Positions 1 to 12,038 of a stretch of 64,000 nucleotides of DNA are shown here, piece by piece. The DNA is from Maratus speciosus (Eukaryota; Arthropoda; Arachnida; Araneae; Salticidae): NCBI GenBank assembly GCA_963932465.1, contig OZ010791.1, positions 324,713,283 through 324,777,282 of the forward strand. Reading direction: 5' to 3'. Positions within the stretch are counted from its first letter, which is position 1. The number at the start of each line of letters is the position of its first letter. Below the pieces are notes generated by a model, which saw nothing but the letters and a program-made list of their open reading frames with translations, had not been told where the DNA came from and did no database searches. Both the position numbers and the translations under genes were made by a program.

Positions 1-187
1 TATAACCTGAACAACAACCAAAAAGCTGTGGCCTCGTCAGCAGTGGTCATTTAAAAAAAGCACAACAATGTTTCAGACTAATTACAATTCACAGCAAACT
101 ATTAGTTTTGAACTAAAACATCGCTGTGCTTTTTTAAAATGCCCGCTGCTGACGAGGCCACAGCTTTTTGGTTGTTTCAGATTATAT
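1..187. repeat. Palindromic foldback element
   Basis: The two halves are near-perfect reverse complements. The left arm (about 1-82) contains AAAAAGCTGTGGCCTCGTCA and the right arm (about 104-187) contains its complement TGACGAGGCCACAGCTTTTT. The central loop is about 20 bases. Small open frames on both strands here are by-products of the symmetry. The left boundary coincides with the window edge, so the element may extend further and no target duplication can be seen. It is most likely a MITE or foldback element of unknown superfamily. Confidence 0.8.
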
Positions 188-621
188 GTGTTAAAATTTC
201 TTAGATGTTTTTTAGTTATTCTTAGTTTAATTATGGTGCAAGATACTGTGTCTGCCGAATGCATTTAATACATAATGTGCTATATTTATTTATTTATTTA
301 TTGGTCCATTTCCTTGAAAGTTGAAGCCTCCAAACAAATATAAAATAAAAAGTCCTTCCTGCCAATGCCGGGAGGAAGAGGTAGCTTTCATATTCCTTAT
401 TTTTAAAAAGCAAGCTTATATTATTCAAACACACGAAGCTCAATTTAGTGGAAACCGAATGTAGGAGATTCAATACTAATTTTTATCAATACTAAATCAT
501 TATGAATGAGAATTTCGCAAAATTAGTCAGCTTTATCCAAGCTGTTTTTATTTAAAGTAACTTATATTTGGTTGCCAAATTCGGCGATATCTTGAAGTTC
601 CTGCCATTTTAAGACAACATG

Positions 622-2230
622 GTGGTTGAGGTTAACGAGTGAACTTGGTCGAGACCTTAGTAATTCCTATGCACAGAATCACTCACATCAGAACAGGTTG
701 ATATATACTAGTGCTGTCGCAGGCAAAAAATCAGATTTTCAAAATGTCACCCACATTACAAATCAAACTGCTATATCTGAGCCATTTTTTAAGATAAAGA
801 CAAAACGAAAAATGATCCGGAATTCTTATATCATGGTCAAATACTTAAGAAAGAAATATTATTCAATTTCTAATGTTTTTGAACCTCACTTTAAATATAA
901 TTATTTTTTAATTTAATGGCCACCATTTTGAAACAAGATGGCTGATGAAGCTGGCCAACGAACTTGGTCGAGACATTACGATATACTATTCACATGCCTT
1001 CTTATATCGAAATAGGTTAATAAATACGCGTGTTATCACGTGACAAATATCAGATCGTTTCAAAATGTCAGCCACGCTAGAAATTCAAAGTGCTATAATG
1101 CAACCATTTTCTAAGATATATACGAAACAAACACTACTCCGGAGTCTTTGTATCAAGGTCAAACGCATTAAAAAAATCTTTTTCATTTTCAAATTTTTGA
1201 TAACTCATTTAAAATTTAAAATTTATTTTTTTTTAAATGGCAGTCCTTTTGAAACATGATGGCGAATGAATCTGGCCAACGAACTCGGTCGAGACATTGA
1301 TATGTACTACGTACACACCAAGTTACATCCAAATCGGTTCATAAATACGCCTGTTATCGCGTGACAAAAATCTGGTCGTTTCAAAATGTCAGCCACAATA
1401 GAAATTCAAAATGCTAAAACTCAGCCATTTTTTTAGATATAGACGAAACCAAAACTGTTCCGGAATCTTTGTATTAAGGTCAAACACATATAAAAAAATA
1501 TTTTTTCCTTTTCCATTTGTTGGTACCTCATTTTAAATAAATAAAAAAAAAAATTAAATGGCCGCCATTTTGAAACAAGATGGCGGATGAAGCTGGCGAA
1601 CGAACTCGGTCGAGACATTGGTATGTATTATGTATACACAAAAGTACATCCAAATCGGTTCAAAAATACGCCTGTTATTGCGTGACAAAAATCAGGTCGT
1701 TTCAAACTGTCAGCCACGCTAGAAATTCAAAGTGCTATAACTCAGCCATTTTTTTAAATATAGACGAAACAAAAACTTCTCCGTAATCTTTGTATAAAGG
1801 TCAAACAGATAAGAAAAAATATTTTACAATTATTAATTTTTTGGCACCACATTTCAAATTTTAATTTTTTTTTAAATTTAAATGACCGCCATTTTGAAAC
1901 AAGAAGGCGGATGAAGCTAGCCAACGAACTCGGTCGAGACATTGGTACGTATTATATATACACCAAGTTACACCCAAATCGGTTCATAAATATGCCTGTT
2001 ATTGCGTGACAAAAATCAAGTCGTTTCAAAATGTCAGCCAAGCTAGAAATTCAAAGTGCTACAACTCCGCCATTTTTTAATATATAAACGAAACAAAAAC
2101 TGCTACGGAATCTTTGTATCAATATCAAACACATCATAAAAATACTTTTCAATTCTCAATTTTTTGGTACCACATTTCAAATTTTAATAAAAAAAAAATT
2201 AAATGGCCGCCATTTTGAAACAAGGTGGCA
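622..2230 (+). repeat. ~320-bp tandem array inside element X
   Basis: A landmark resembling AAGATGGCGGATGAAGCTGG, followed by CCAACGAACTCGGTCGAGAC, recurs near 622, 938, 1255, 1576, 1901 and 2221, giving periods of about 316-325 bases, and once more at 2691. Units have diverged by substitutions and small indels. Short frames of 60-96 codons recur in several units (for example the related minus-strand frames at 1433-1618 and 1754-1942). They look like repeat by-products, not genes. Confidence 0.85.
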
Positions 2231-2808
2231 GATGAAGCTGGCCAACGAACTCGTTCGAGACATTGTATGCACTATGTATACACGAAATTTCATCCAAATC
2301 GGTTCATAAATACGAGAGTTACAATGTGACAAAGATCATATATATATATATATATATATCAACTTTTGAACGGAGGGTGGTTTCGGGGTCTGGGGGTCAT
2401 GATCGATGAAAAAATACCAAATTTTTTTTTAATTGCTTTCCTCCGAACGGCTGCAATAGGTAGCTTTTTGTAATGAAAGCTACCTAAAACAAACAATCAC
2501 ACAAACAATTTAAAATTCTAGTTATATTGTAACGGCACCAACATAAAAAAGATGTATAAAAATAAGACCATCGTTTAAAATCTTCAGCGTGGACATTTCA
2601 TAGTCTTCTGATAAGACGTTATTTGAACACACAGACATTTTACAAAAACCTACGACTGACTATTAAAAATTAAATGGCCGCCATTTTGAAACAAGATGGC
2701 GGATGAAGCTGGCCAACGAACTCGTTCGAGACATTGTATGCACTATGTATACACGAAATTTCATCCAAATCGGTTCATAAATACGAATGTTACAATGTGA
2801 CAAAGATC

Positions 2809-2868
<60 letters not shown>

Positions 2869-3168
2869 ACTTTTTGAACGGAGGGTGGTTTCGGGGTCTG
2901 GGGGTCATGATCGATGAAAAAATACCAAAATTTTTTTTAATTGCTTTCCTCCGAACGGCTGCAATAGGTAGCTTTTTGTAATGAAAGCTACCTAAAACAA
3001 ACAATCACACAAACAATTTAAAATTCTAATTATATTGTAACGGCACCAACATAAAAAAGATGTATAAAAATAAGACCATCGTTTAAAATCTTCAGCGTGG
3101 ACATTTCATAGTCTTCTGATAAGACGTTATTTGAACACACAGACATTTTACAAAAACCTACGACTGAC
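2196..3168 (+). repeat. Tandem duplication of the X tail (~470 and ~500 bp)
   Basis: The segment from TAAATGGCCGCCATTTTGAA to CAAAAACCTACGACTGAC occurs twice in a row (about 2196-2660 and 2665-3168). The copies are nearly identical except for the length of their AT dinucleotide tract, so the duplication is recent relative to the diverged ~320-bp units upstream. Confidence 0.85.
2811..2866. repeat. (AT)n microsatellite
   Basis: An uninterrupted AT dinucleotide run of about 28 units lies in the second copy of the X tail. The first copy (near 2338-2359) has only about 11 units. The long simple frames reading Ile-Tyr repeats on both strands come from this tract. Confidence 0.95.
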
Positions 3169-4092
3169 ATCATTTGTCATAAACTGGCGCTGTGCGTACC
3201 TACAATAAAGAAAGTGTTTTGAACCTCCCCTAGTTCTGTTCTATTGAGAGTATTGTCCTAATTCACCAATACTTAGTGAATAATGCAAATGCTTGGAACA
3301 TAGTAGACTGAGGACTATTTAATATTCTTTCTTTTAGCTATTCGAACAAATAACGTCCGGCTTCCATGTAACACCAATTAGCGTATTTTCAGGGTTACTT
3401 TTTCTATTAGAAGTGATTACACAATGTTCGAAGATTGAAAAATAAAGAAATTAAAGTAAAATTTAAACTGAACAAAGATAACATTAAAAAGTAGAGGGCT
3501 CGAGGAAAATTTTAAGACTGAAGTTAGCGAAAGCATTTTTCTTCATAAGAATCTACGTGGCGTTCAATACTCTCATGTTTAAAACAATTTAAGTAACAAA
3601 TTAAGTAACTAAAACAGTGTTGGCGTGATTTCCAGCATTTCAGTTGATACAGCAACTCAATATTATTTACAATAATGTTGACTCTTGAAAAGGTTTCATT
3701 ATTTAATACTTCTTTAAAAAATTCTAATCAAAATGTTCTCCAACTGTAAATTATTTATAATATTTTTCTTGACTCATATGCTATTTATATTGTTTCTTAT
3801 CAAACTGAATTTCTCTAAAATTTGATTATCATAATTTGCAGCTTCAAGTTACTATTTTCCGAGATAAGTATTTACAAATTTACTAACGTAGCATTTACAA
3901 AATTTCATAATTGAACATTCACAAAAATTTGACTTAATAATTTTATGTTTATGTTTTCGTTTTAATGGGCTGTTTTCTTTTTCTTTTCGGCTGAAAAGTA
4001 AAAGTATCCCATTGCCTTATTGATTTCTTCAAAGTGTTTACGTTGTACTACTTATTCTAAATATAAAATAAAGTAGAAATGAATATATATAT
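3169..4092. other. AT-rich sequence, no gene seen
   Basis: No coding pattern, RNA gene or clear repeat could be supported. A short AATAAA-containing stretch near 3203 is not enough to call an LTR. Confidence 0.5.
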
Positions 4093-5184
4093 GGGGCATT
4101 CTATAAGTTTGTGACTTTCAAGAATAAAAATCTGATGAAATTAAACTTGCTAAAATTACATTTTAATATGATAGACGAATGCCTTTGTGATCAAAATAAA
4201 GAAAAAATGGTCTGCAGCGAATGTTTTTTTTATTTGACTGAGGTTTAAGTTAAACTTGCAAGTTTAATTTTCCTTACCATTTTATCACTATAACTTTCTA
4301 ATTTCTTCTAAATTTTTACTTATAATGAATTTCCGTAGTACCCACAGTACGTTCAAATAAGAAATAATAACAATGTAGTATTTTTGGTAGAAAATGTTGG
4401 TGAAACGTGGTCTTTAAGGGGTGTTAAAGAAGGGACAGGAAGAAAAAAATGGGGATGGTAAGGATGGGACGGTAAGTAAAATTACTACTATTTTTAGGCA
4501 AATCATGTTAAGACTAAGTGATAGACGCAATGTTAATTGATTTTTACAAACATTTTGGATTAAAGTAAAAAGAAAAATTAATTTACCTTGAAAAATGTAG
4601 TTATAAACCTTGGGGACGGTAGGACTACCAATAAAGCCACGATGCTTGAAATTGATATTTAAATGCTGATTTAAACTCTGCAGTAAATTTCCTGCCCAAG
4701 ATATTTAGACATTCTTTCCCTAGCGTACTTCTGCATGAGAAAAAACTTTAAAAAATTCTATGGCTGCATCTGAAGTGATTTTCTGTATAAGTTTAGCAAG
4801 GATGGTAAGGGACCTAAAACCCAGGGACAGAGTTCAAAAAATAATATCAACCGTAAAAATGTTAATTTTTTACTACATACTTATATAAAACAATTGTGCC
4901 AGTTTCGGAAAAAAAATTACGTCCAATTACTTATATTGAAACCATTTTATATAGGCGGATCTAAACTTAAAAATCAGCATCAGAGACACGGGACGGAATA
5001 GACGTTTTCCTGGTATTTGGATTTCCAAGATCGTCCCAAACTTATATAACTCGTTAATATTGTTATGCAATCATGCAATGGGATGTTCCCCATTATATGA
5101 ATTTAAAAAAGCAGACAAGAATATGTTCTAAAATAAAAATTATTATCCAGGGACTTAAAAGTCAAATGATTGTGAGAATGTCCG
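4093..5184 (+). mobile_element. Non-autonomous DNA transposon, copy A
   Basis: This 1.1-kb sequence is an inverted copy of 28093-29209. Shared blocks include GGGATGTTCCCCA, TCAGAGACACGGGACG and CTGCAGTAAATTTCCTG. It starts GGGGCATTCT within an AT tract and ends ATTGTGAGAATGTCC, matching the terminal inverted repeat that is clearer in copy B (GGGGYATTCTCACAATCTTT). Flanks are AT-repeat sequence, so a TA or ATAT target duplication is plausible but ambiguous. There is no coding frame. The superfamily is not recognised; TA-targeting Tc1/mariner types are a guess. Confidence 0.7.
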
Positions 5185-6689
5185 ATATATTAAAAATTCA
5201 ATTTCAAATATTATATTTGAATAAATTTTGAAAACATATAAATCTATAAATTTTGAAAAACAATTCAAAATGGCCAATCATCGTAGAATTAATAGCAAGC
5301 CTAAAAATAGCCGTTTTGTATTTTTTTTTAGAGCATTGCATTAAAAGATATTACCAGTTTATGAAATATATTATTTAACATTTCAGATTATTTTGCTTGT
5401 ATGCCTTGTAAAAATTATGTGACTTAAACCGGAAGCAGAATTTATTTTTTAAGTATTAAATATCTCCTGCGTCCTAGGATATTTTTAAAGAAAGCAGTTT
5501 AATATTTGAATACTTAAAACAGCAATAAGGAAAAATTACAGTATTTAAAGTGAGGATGTGAGTTTCAAAACTGGCCTTATACAAAATTTACAAAATCGAT
5601 TTTTTCTAATAATCAATTCTATTGGTGAACCTGCATTGAAAAAACACTACAATATGCATAAAAAATAATTTTATCGCGTAATTCTGACACAGTAAAATCT
5701 TGGTTTACAATGAAAAGCAATGGTCAGAGGTTTTCGCGATTTCCCCAAATTTAATTTTCTGGATAAGGCGAGTTTTGAAACTAACGTTCTCAAATATACT
5801 CTGTCACATATAGTTTGTTTAGTAATGATGTAATACTTAATATATTAAAACAAAGACATATTAATTCAAAAACAAAATCGTTATTTCTAACATTCTAGAT
5901 AGATACTCTAATCGGTGATCTCATAAAAACCTTATCAACGAAATTGAAATTTATGCAAAAAAAATTCAATTTTATCCTTTACTTCTTCTTTTATTTATTA
6001 ACGTTGTCGATATATTATTTGCTACCCGATGCCTGCTTGGAATTTGGATTTTATTTTTAGAGTAGGCTAAGTAAAACAACCAAATAAATTTTATTTTAAA
6101 CTTTATTATGTGTTTTACTTGAAGTTGTAAAATGGACCATATAACAGAACATGTAAATTATGATTTCGCTTTATGTCCCATAAAAGCAGAAGATTGGAAT
6201 GTTTTGGAGAAGTTACAAATCGGTAACACTCTTTTAGTGCGTTTTTCCACTGCACTGCAACATTTATAGCTTCAGCAATTTATGGATATGATAGAAGCTG
6301 AATAGAGAAAGGTGTTATTGTAGAAATTTACTGACATCCTTGACTCCAATTCAAATGGTAAGTATTAGTATAAATGCATTGGTTGCATAAAATTTAAAAT
6401 AAAATAAATAATGGGCGCCTGTTTACTTTTTTAGTTCTAAAAGGTATTTACTGGAATTTAGTATCCTACGATTTATGTTTTTTTATTTAATCTTTACAAA
6501 AGATTTACGTAACATCTTCCCTTTAAATAGTGGCTTTTAAGAATATTAAATATTCTGGTTTTTATTTATTATCATGCCATACGTATAAATATCGTAAATT
6601 TAAATTGAGGATTTTTGATCCTTCCCTTACTTTAAAGAATCACGTATTATTATCTGATGTATTTACTTTATGTCACTTATTTTAGCTGT
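5185..6689. other. AT-rich sequence, no gene seen
   Basis: No recognisable coding, RNA or repeat feature. The composition is strongly AT-biased, with many stops in all frames. Confidence 0.5.
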
Positions 6690-8600
6690 ATACCGGGTGT
6701 CCCAAAAATGACTAATGGTTTTTAAAATTCAATAACTTGCAAACGGTGACAGGTATTAAACATTTTTTTAGAGGAAAGTTATGCTTGATGTCAGGAGATT
6801 TTTTTACTGTGATTCTGGATTTTAATTCGAATTTCAAGCAATAGATGGCACTGACAGCGATTGGCGCTCAGTCGACGCCGAAACTGAAGTAACTCAGCAT
6901 TGACGCGAAGCAGGGAGATTAAGGATATGGATTGGGTCTCATTCACTAGTACAATCCTGCTCTCAGGCCCCGATTCCGAACTCATTCATATGATTTTGAT
7001 GGAATGCGTTGTTGCCATGGAAATAACAGATTCTTTTGTAGCAGCACTACTTTTGTACAGCGTTCAGAAGTGGGCATGAATTTTGCAAGCAGTATTCGAG
7101 TTTGCAGGCGATTTTACATTTATGACGTTTTATTTTCCCGGATTAAATTACATTTTATGGCCTGATTTAAAGAATATTTTATGCATCGTATTTTAAAGCT
7201 AGGTGAAGATATCTTGCTACAATATTGCTCTTAAGGCCCGATTCTGAACTCATTCGATAATTCAATGGAATGTGTTGTCTTGAAAATGAGAAATTTTTCG
7301 ATAGTAAAATAAAGTGTTCGGAATTGGACATGAATATAACAAGCTGAATTCGGATGGGAATTTTTGGAAATTTTATCCTACCAATTTGCAAATTTAGTTA
7401 AAATTTCGCAAAATGATGGCAATACAGGTATGTGAGACTGCACAGAAATCGAATCCATCACATCCTCATTCGTTATTTTGCTACACAATCTGCTGGTGAG
7501 TACATTTGAAAGGTTATACTTTATTGAGTTGGTTTATTCACTGGAACAGAGGATGTTTCTTGTTTTGGATTATCACCGTCTGGAACACAGTTGCGTTCAA
7601 ACGAGGCGCAGTTTTGAAATGAACTTTGATATCAGAAACTGTCACACAATACGATGAAGGCTTTGTTCGAAAATTTTGAACGAACAGGGAATGTCAATGA
7701 TGACCGTATTGGGAATGTCGGCCGGCGTCGAGTTGCAGTTACGTAATCGAATGCTGAAGCCATACAGCAGGTCATCGTACAGCGGCCCCGGACTTCCGTT
7801 CGCCGTGTTGCAGCTTGTGCTGGACTCCGAAGAATGACCACGCACCGTATCATGTTTCACAGTCTTAAAATGTCCCCTTATAAGATCCAGATGGGCCAAC
7901 ACCTGAGTGAGGATGTCATTCTTGCACGCTGGAATTTCGCGAACACTATGCTGCAGCTTTTGGATGAGGGTGAAAGCGATATTAGAAGTATATTGTTCTC
8001 TGACGAGGCATACTTTCACCTCAATGGTTTAGTCAACAAGCAGACCTCGCCCATTTCGTGAGCCGAAAATCCTCATGTTGCAGTTCCGTCATCGTTGCAT
8101 CCCCAAACACTAATGGTCTGGGCCACAATATCCTACAAAAGAATAATTGGCCCATTTTTTCGAGATCAAACGATGAATACTGCACAATATCTTGAAATTC
8201 TGGATGAATTTATGGCGATTCATAATGGTTTGGAGAAACAATCGAACATCCCACGGTTCATGCAAGATGGTGCTCGTCCACACTGAACACCTGCAATATT
8301 CGATTTCCTCAGCGAATATTTCAATGATCGTGTAATTGCCTTGCATTACGACATGCATACAGAAAGTGGCGTGGCATGGCGTCTTCTTCTACAGATTTGA
8401 CTCCATGCGATTTTTTTTCTTTGGGGGAGTATATGAAAGACATTGTATGCTGCCAAACTCCACAAGCAATTGTGGAACTAAAACAACACATCTATATTGC
8501 ATGTGAGACAATTCCAACTGACATGTTTGCATATGTTTGCACATTTTTGTTTCAGACTACGCCACCTTGTTGCTGCAAATGGTGATTATTTTGAAAACAT
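6690..8600 (+). mobile_element. Mariner-like element, degenerate
   Basis: The element opens with ACCGGGTGTCCCAAAAATGA, the kind of end seen in mariner-like elements of many arthropods, and contains the transposase pseudogene described separately. No matching inverted end is found after 8600, so the 3' end is probably lost. Its 5' non-coding part has an internal direct repeat: about 6945-7100 and 7215-7370 share CCCGATTCYGAACTCATTC and a following TGGAATGYGTTGT. Confidence 0.6.
7555..8585 (+). pseudogene. Mariner-like transposase pseudogene
   Basis: This is a cut-and-paste DNA transposase relic. An N-terminal helix-turn-helix region is readable from about 7555 with a frame change near 7650. 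One frame is then open across 7651-8340 except for stops at 7744, 8059 (probably from TGG) and 8284 (probably from CGA). A frameshift near 8370 leads into the last piece, 8376-8585. Catalytic-core blocks are visible: ILFSDEAYF (first Asp), RFMQDGARPH (second Asp) and DLTPCDFF (third Asp). The second and third Asp codons (8266 and 8409) lie 143 bases apart, about 47 residues, against 34 in classical mariners. The multiple breaks mean it cannot be active. Confidence 0.85.
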
Positions 8601-9677
8601 CGTTTTTTAATTTTTTGCATCTGTCCTAGTAAACATTTTTATACCGGCTTTTATTATTCCTATTTTGCAGTGCTCCCTTTCGGCGAAAATATGAACTATA
8701 TTTGTAAATTGGTGAGAAAATGTAATTTAACATTTTAATCTCTCGCACATAAGTTTAGACTAATGTGTTCATCATAAATTTAAATTTATGAAAAGTTCGT
8801 ATATTTAATCCCATCTGCCTTATGCATTGCTTATTTGACGAAAAAGAGACATTACCAAAAATTATTGTAACCCTTTTTTATTTACTGTCGATGTAATATA
8901 ATACTTGAAACGAGTGATCGGCGGTATATCCGGCTATTTCAGAACAAGGATTATGGCTTGGTAATAATAAATTTGCTAATTTTAATTAAACACCGATAAT
9001 TTATTTTTAAAGTTCAGGAGTCGCATTTATTTTAAAAGATCGATCAGAGTATTTAATTGAATTATAGGGAAAACAATCTGATTCGAAGAACATTTGTTTA
9101 TTATCGTTCGTTCTTTGAAATGCTTCATTTCTAAAATAATCCACTCTACTGATATGGAGTAGAGTATTATATAATCTGAATTAGCAATCGGCTGTGGAGG
9201 AGGCTTATTTTGATACAAGAATGCAAGCATTAATTTAATACAACAATTAAATCGCTAAGGATAAATTCCTCTTCCGTTTAAAAAAGTATGTACTTCTGAA
9301 GTGCAGTGGAGTTTTTCTTCCATTTACTATTGACGAAAATTCAAACACTAAACACTTATAATTATAAATTATTCTTCAGTGAATAAAGTGATTATTGTAA
9401 TATTAAAATTTCTCTTTCAATCCTCCCCTCCCCCTGGACCACTTCTACCAAATTTCTCTGAAAAATTGTAAACCAAACCATCTTACAAAAAACATTGGTA
9501 AACAACCATTGAGTACGATCCACCCTCTACCCACGTTCTAATCACATGACATGACATGCTAGCTGGTTAGAGCAGCAAAGACTGTAGTTTTCTTGCATAA
9601 GATGGAAAATGCGTTTTAAACTTTATTCTTTCGTTAATACTACAAAAATCGACAGATTAAAAATATTGGTCGTCGAG

Positions 9678-9708
<31 letters not shown>

Positions 9709-9990
9709 TGATACGATTTCACTCGTATCATATAAATATGTAGATCTTAAGCACCAGCATACCCACATTATTTACTCAATGAAGAAATCATTGTTTTATG
9801 CAGTCGAACAATCGTGATAGAAGAGTGGAAGGTCAGGCTGTCATCCACTGGAATGTTTCCCGAACCATAAATAATCAAAGCCGATAGATGCATCAAAAGG
9901 TTTATTAATCGATCTTATAATGCACCAATTCCACTAGTTATATGTGATCCATGTGCGGGCAGTCGCTACGTAATAAATTGTACCACTAGA
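8601..9990. other. AT-rich sequence, no gene seen
   Basis: No coding or RNA feature was supported. A poly-A run followed by an AT dinucleotide run lies at 9678-9709, next to the partly self-complementary GATACGATTTCACTCGTATC. Confidence 0.5.
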
Positions 9991-10343
9991 TGTTACGAAT
10001 AGAGCAAATGATGAAGAGTCAGGAAAAACACACTCTCCAGGTGGCGTGGTTTTATTAGGCAACTCAAATATCGTCAAATTCTGTCTCTCCTAGCCCATGC
10101 AACTGGTTATGTACTTGCGAAAACTTCACGCGTATGAATACCATACACGTTAACTGACAAATCACATAAAAAGTAGCCGGAAGGACGCGATGATAGCAGA
10201 ATACCATAGGACCGAGCTCCGGGGAGAGGAGGGAAACGCGCATGACGACGATGCGATCTCTTTCGCTTCGGCGTCAGAATTATTGCGCAAACAACGGCTG
10301 GCGGGAGGCAAAGAACTGTTGGAAAAAAGAACATCATCGAACA
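9991..10343 (-). mobile_element. LTR of a retrotransposon, probable
   Basis: Read on the minus strand, this 353-base segment begins TGTTCGATGATG and ends TTCGTAACA, the TG...CA form of long terminal repeats. It contains CCTAATAAAACC with a polyadenylation-type AATAAA (plus positions 10044-10062). It is much richer in G+C than its surroundings (10190-10330), as LTR regulatory regions often are. The flanking five bases do not match, and no partner LTR or gag/pol sequence is present, so it is an isolated LTR or a truncated end. The short frames inside are not convincing genes. Confidence 0.5.
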
Positions 10344-10683
10344 ATTCTATTAAAAAAACGTTAGAAAGACATAATATAATAATTAATATATTTTTAGAAT
10401 AAAATGAAAAAGTAATTTAATGGGTTTTATAAGATGAGGCTAATGGATTAAGGTTTTTGAGGCTAATAAAAGAATACGCAGTTTTAAATGCATGAAATAA
10501 AAGATAAAAAATATTAAGTTATTATTAAAGATGGGTAAAAAAGGAAACATGTTAATAATTTGGACTAGTTTTACTAAGATAAAAGGGCGAAAATTTTTAT
10601 TATTACATGTATATATATTGATTGCCTGTGGCAGGCCCATTTGCCAAGCTCTGATTATTACAATTCATGTATTTTTAAAAAAA
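10344..10683. other. AT-rich sequence, no gene seen
   Basis: This is a spacer between the LTR and the Tc1-like element. I see no supported feature; the short frames have no family resemblance. Confidence 0.5.
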
Positions 10684-10685
10684 TA

Positions 10686-11902
10686 TACACCGATGAGCCA
10701 TTACATTATGACAACCCTCCATCTATAAGAATGAGCTCGCCCAGAATCAAAATCACGGCGCGTGCGCGGTTGATATTGGAGTATATAAAGCACCTGTGTA
10801 TTGTATTTCAAAACATACCGTGATCAGCGACTTAATGGGAAAAGCAGCAGATTTATCAGACTTTGATAAAGGTCAAATCGTTATTGGCTCGGCAACTGGG
10901 AACGTCGATATGAGAAACGGTGCATTTGATGGGCTGTTTACGTGCAGTCGTTGTCAGCACGTATCGAAAGTGGTATATGGAAGATGAAACGACATATTGC
11001 CGTCAGCGACGTATCGCCTGCAGTGCATTGATTCCAGAAAAGAGCGGATACTGTTACACATTATTCGGCATGATCGAAGAGTTGCAACAGCTGAAATCAC
11101 CAACAGCTACAACGGTAGCGACCCAAACTGTGTTTCTCAACACACAGTGCCACGTGCACTATTGCGTATAGACAAATGCAGCCGGCGACCTAAGCACGTT
11201 CCTGCGCTGACGTATCATCATCGCTAGCAGCGCCTGCGACCGGCCCATGAACATCGGAATTGGACCACAGAATAGTGGAAGAAAGTTGCATTGCCCGAAG
11301 AATCACGTTTTCTGGTTCATACTATCAATGGGCGCGTGTAAATAGGCCGATTTTTAACAGTAACCCGGCTCCTGGACACACCGTTGGTCGGAGATAAGTC
11401 TGTGGCTACTATATTACCGAGTGGGCGATGATTTTATGGAGCACATTAGGACCCATAATCCCTATAGAACAAACCCAGACATCTGTACTCTACATGAACA
11501 TCGTTGCAGACCATGTGCACCCACTAATGCCAACAATGTTTCCGGTGTGTTATTGCGTTTACCAACAGGATAACGCAACATGTCATAAGGGTCGTATCGA
11601 CAGCGTTGAGGAGCATTCTAGTGAGTTTCAAGTCATGTCCTGACCTCCAAATTCACCTGACATGAATGTAAAAGAACATTTACATTTCCACCTGGAAATC
11701 CCAATTCGTGATGCCAAGCTACCACCTCACATTATGCAAGAATTTCAGCACCAGTTGGTGCGCACTTGGTACCAGATACCTCAGACTATCTATAAGTACT
11801 TTGTCGAGTTCATACCAGTTTGAGTGTTTGCGGTTTTTTGGACAAAAGGTGGTCCTACGTCTTATTAAACAGATGGTCATAATGTAATGGCTTTTCGGTG
11901 TA
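10686..11902 (+). mobile_element. Tc1-like transposon with TIRs and TA target duplication
   Basis: The left end TACACCGATGAGCCATTACA is matched by the inverted right end TGTAATGGCTTTTCGGTGTA. Both ends are flanked by TA (10684-10685 and 11903-11904), the target duplication of Tc1/mariner elements. The 1217-base length is normal for a Tc1-like element. It encloses one transposase pseudogene in the plus orientation. Confidence 0.85.
10835..11823 (+). pseudogene. Tc1-like transposase pseudogene (DD34E type)
   Basis: The gene opens at 10835 with MGKAADLSDFDKGQIV, the start of the paired-type helix-turn-helix domain, then slips frame. STYRKW belongs to the recognition helix region near 10945. QHTVPRALLR and RRPKHVPAL follow in another frame, and PEESRFLVH near 11300 replaces the usual first catalytic Asp motif (SDESRF). 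The core ends with QQDNATCHK and NSPDMNVKEH. Thirty-four positions separate that Asp and Glu, counting one internal stop at 11641, where TGG has become TGA. At least four lesions make it inactive. Confidence 0.85.
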
Positions 11903-12038
11903 TATAAACTACAATGTTTTAATATTACAATGACATTCCAACAAAAAAGTGCTGTTAGAAATACGGCCTTAATTTATGTCAAGATAAAAATTTCAATGAA
12001 AATTTGTTTATTTGTTAATTTGTTTGTTTGTTTTGTTA

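Larger units (their letters stand above)
345..3168 (+). mobile_element. Element X, unclassified repeat with internal tandem units
   Basis: The head (about 345-620) begins AAAGTCCTTCCTGCC and contains GGTAGCTTTCATATT. It recurs in opposite orientation at 45.2-45.45 kb, 46.6-46.84 kb and, in part, 42.96-43.07 kb, so this is a dispersed family. The body is a tandem array and the tail (about 2360-2500) ends in GAAAGCTACCTAAAAC. GGTAGCTTTCAT near the head and ATGAAAGCTACC near the tail are inverted to each other. No coding capacity is visible. Asymmetric ends and internal tandem repeats recall Helitron or Helentron derivatives, but I see no clear CTAG-type end, so the class is left open. Confidence 0.6.

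Noticed and set aside
2787..3004. Ile-Tyr repeat peptides on both strands
   Set aside because: Direct translation of an AT microsatellite.
7642..8019. 125-codon frame on the minus strand
   Set aside because: It lies antisense to the mariner-like transposase pseudogene and shows no family features of its own.
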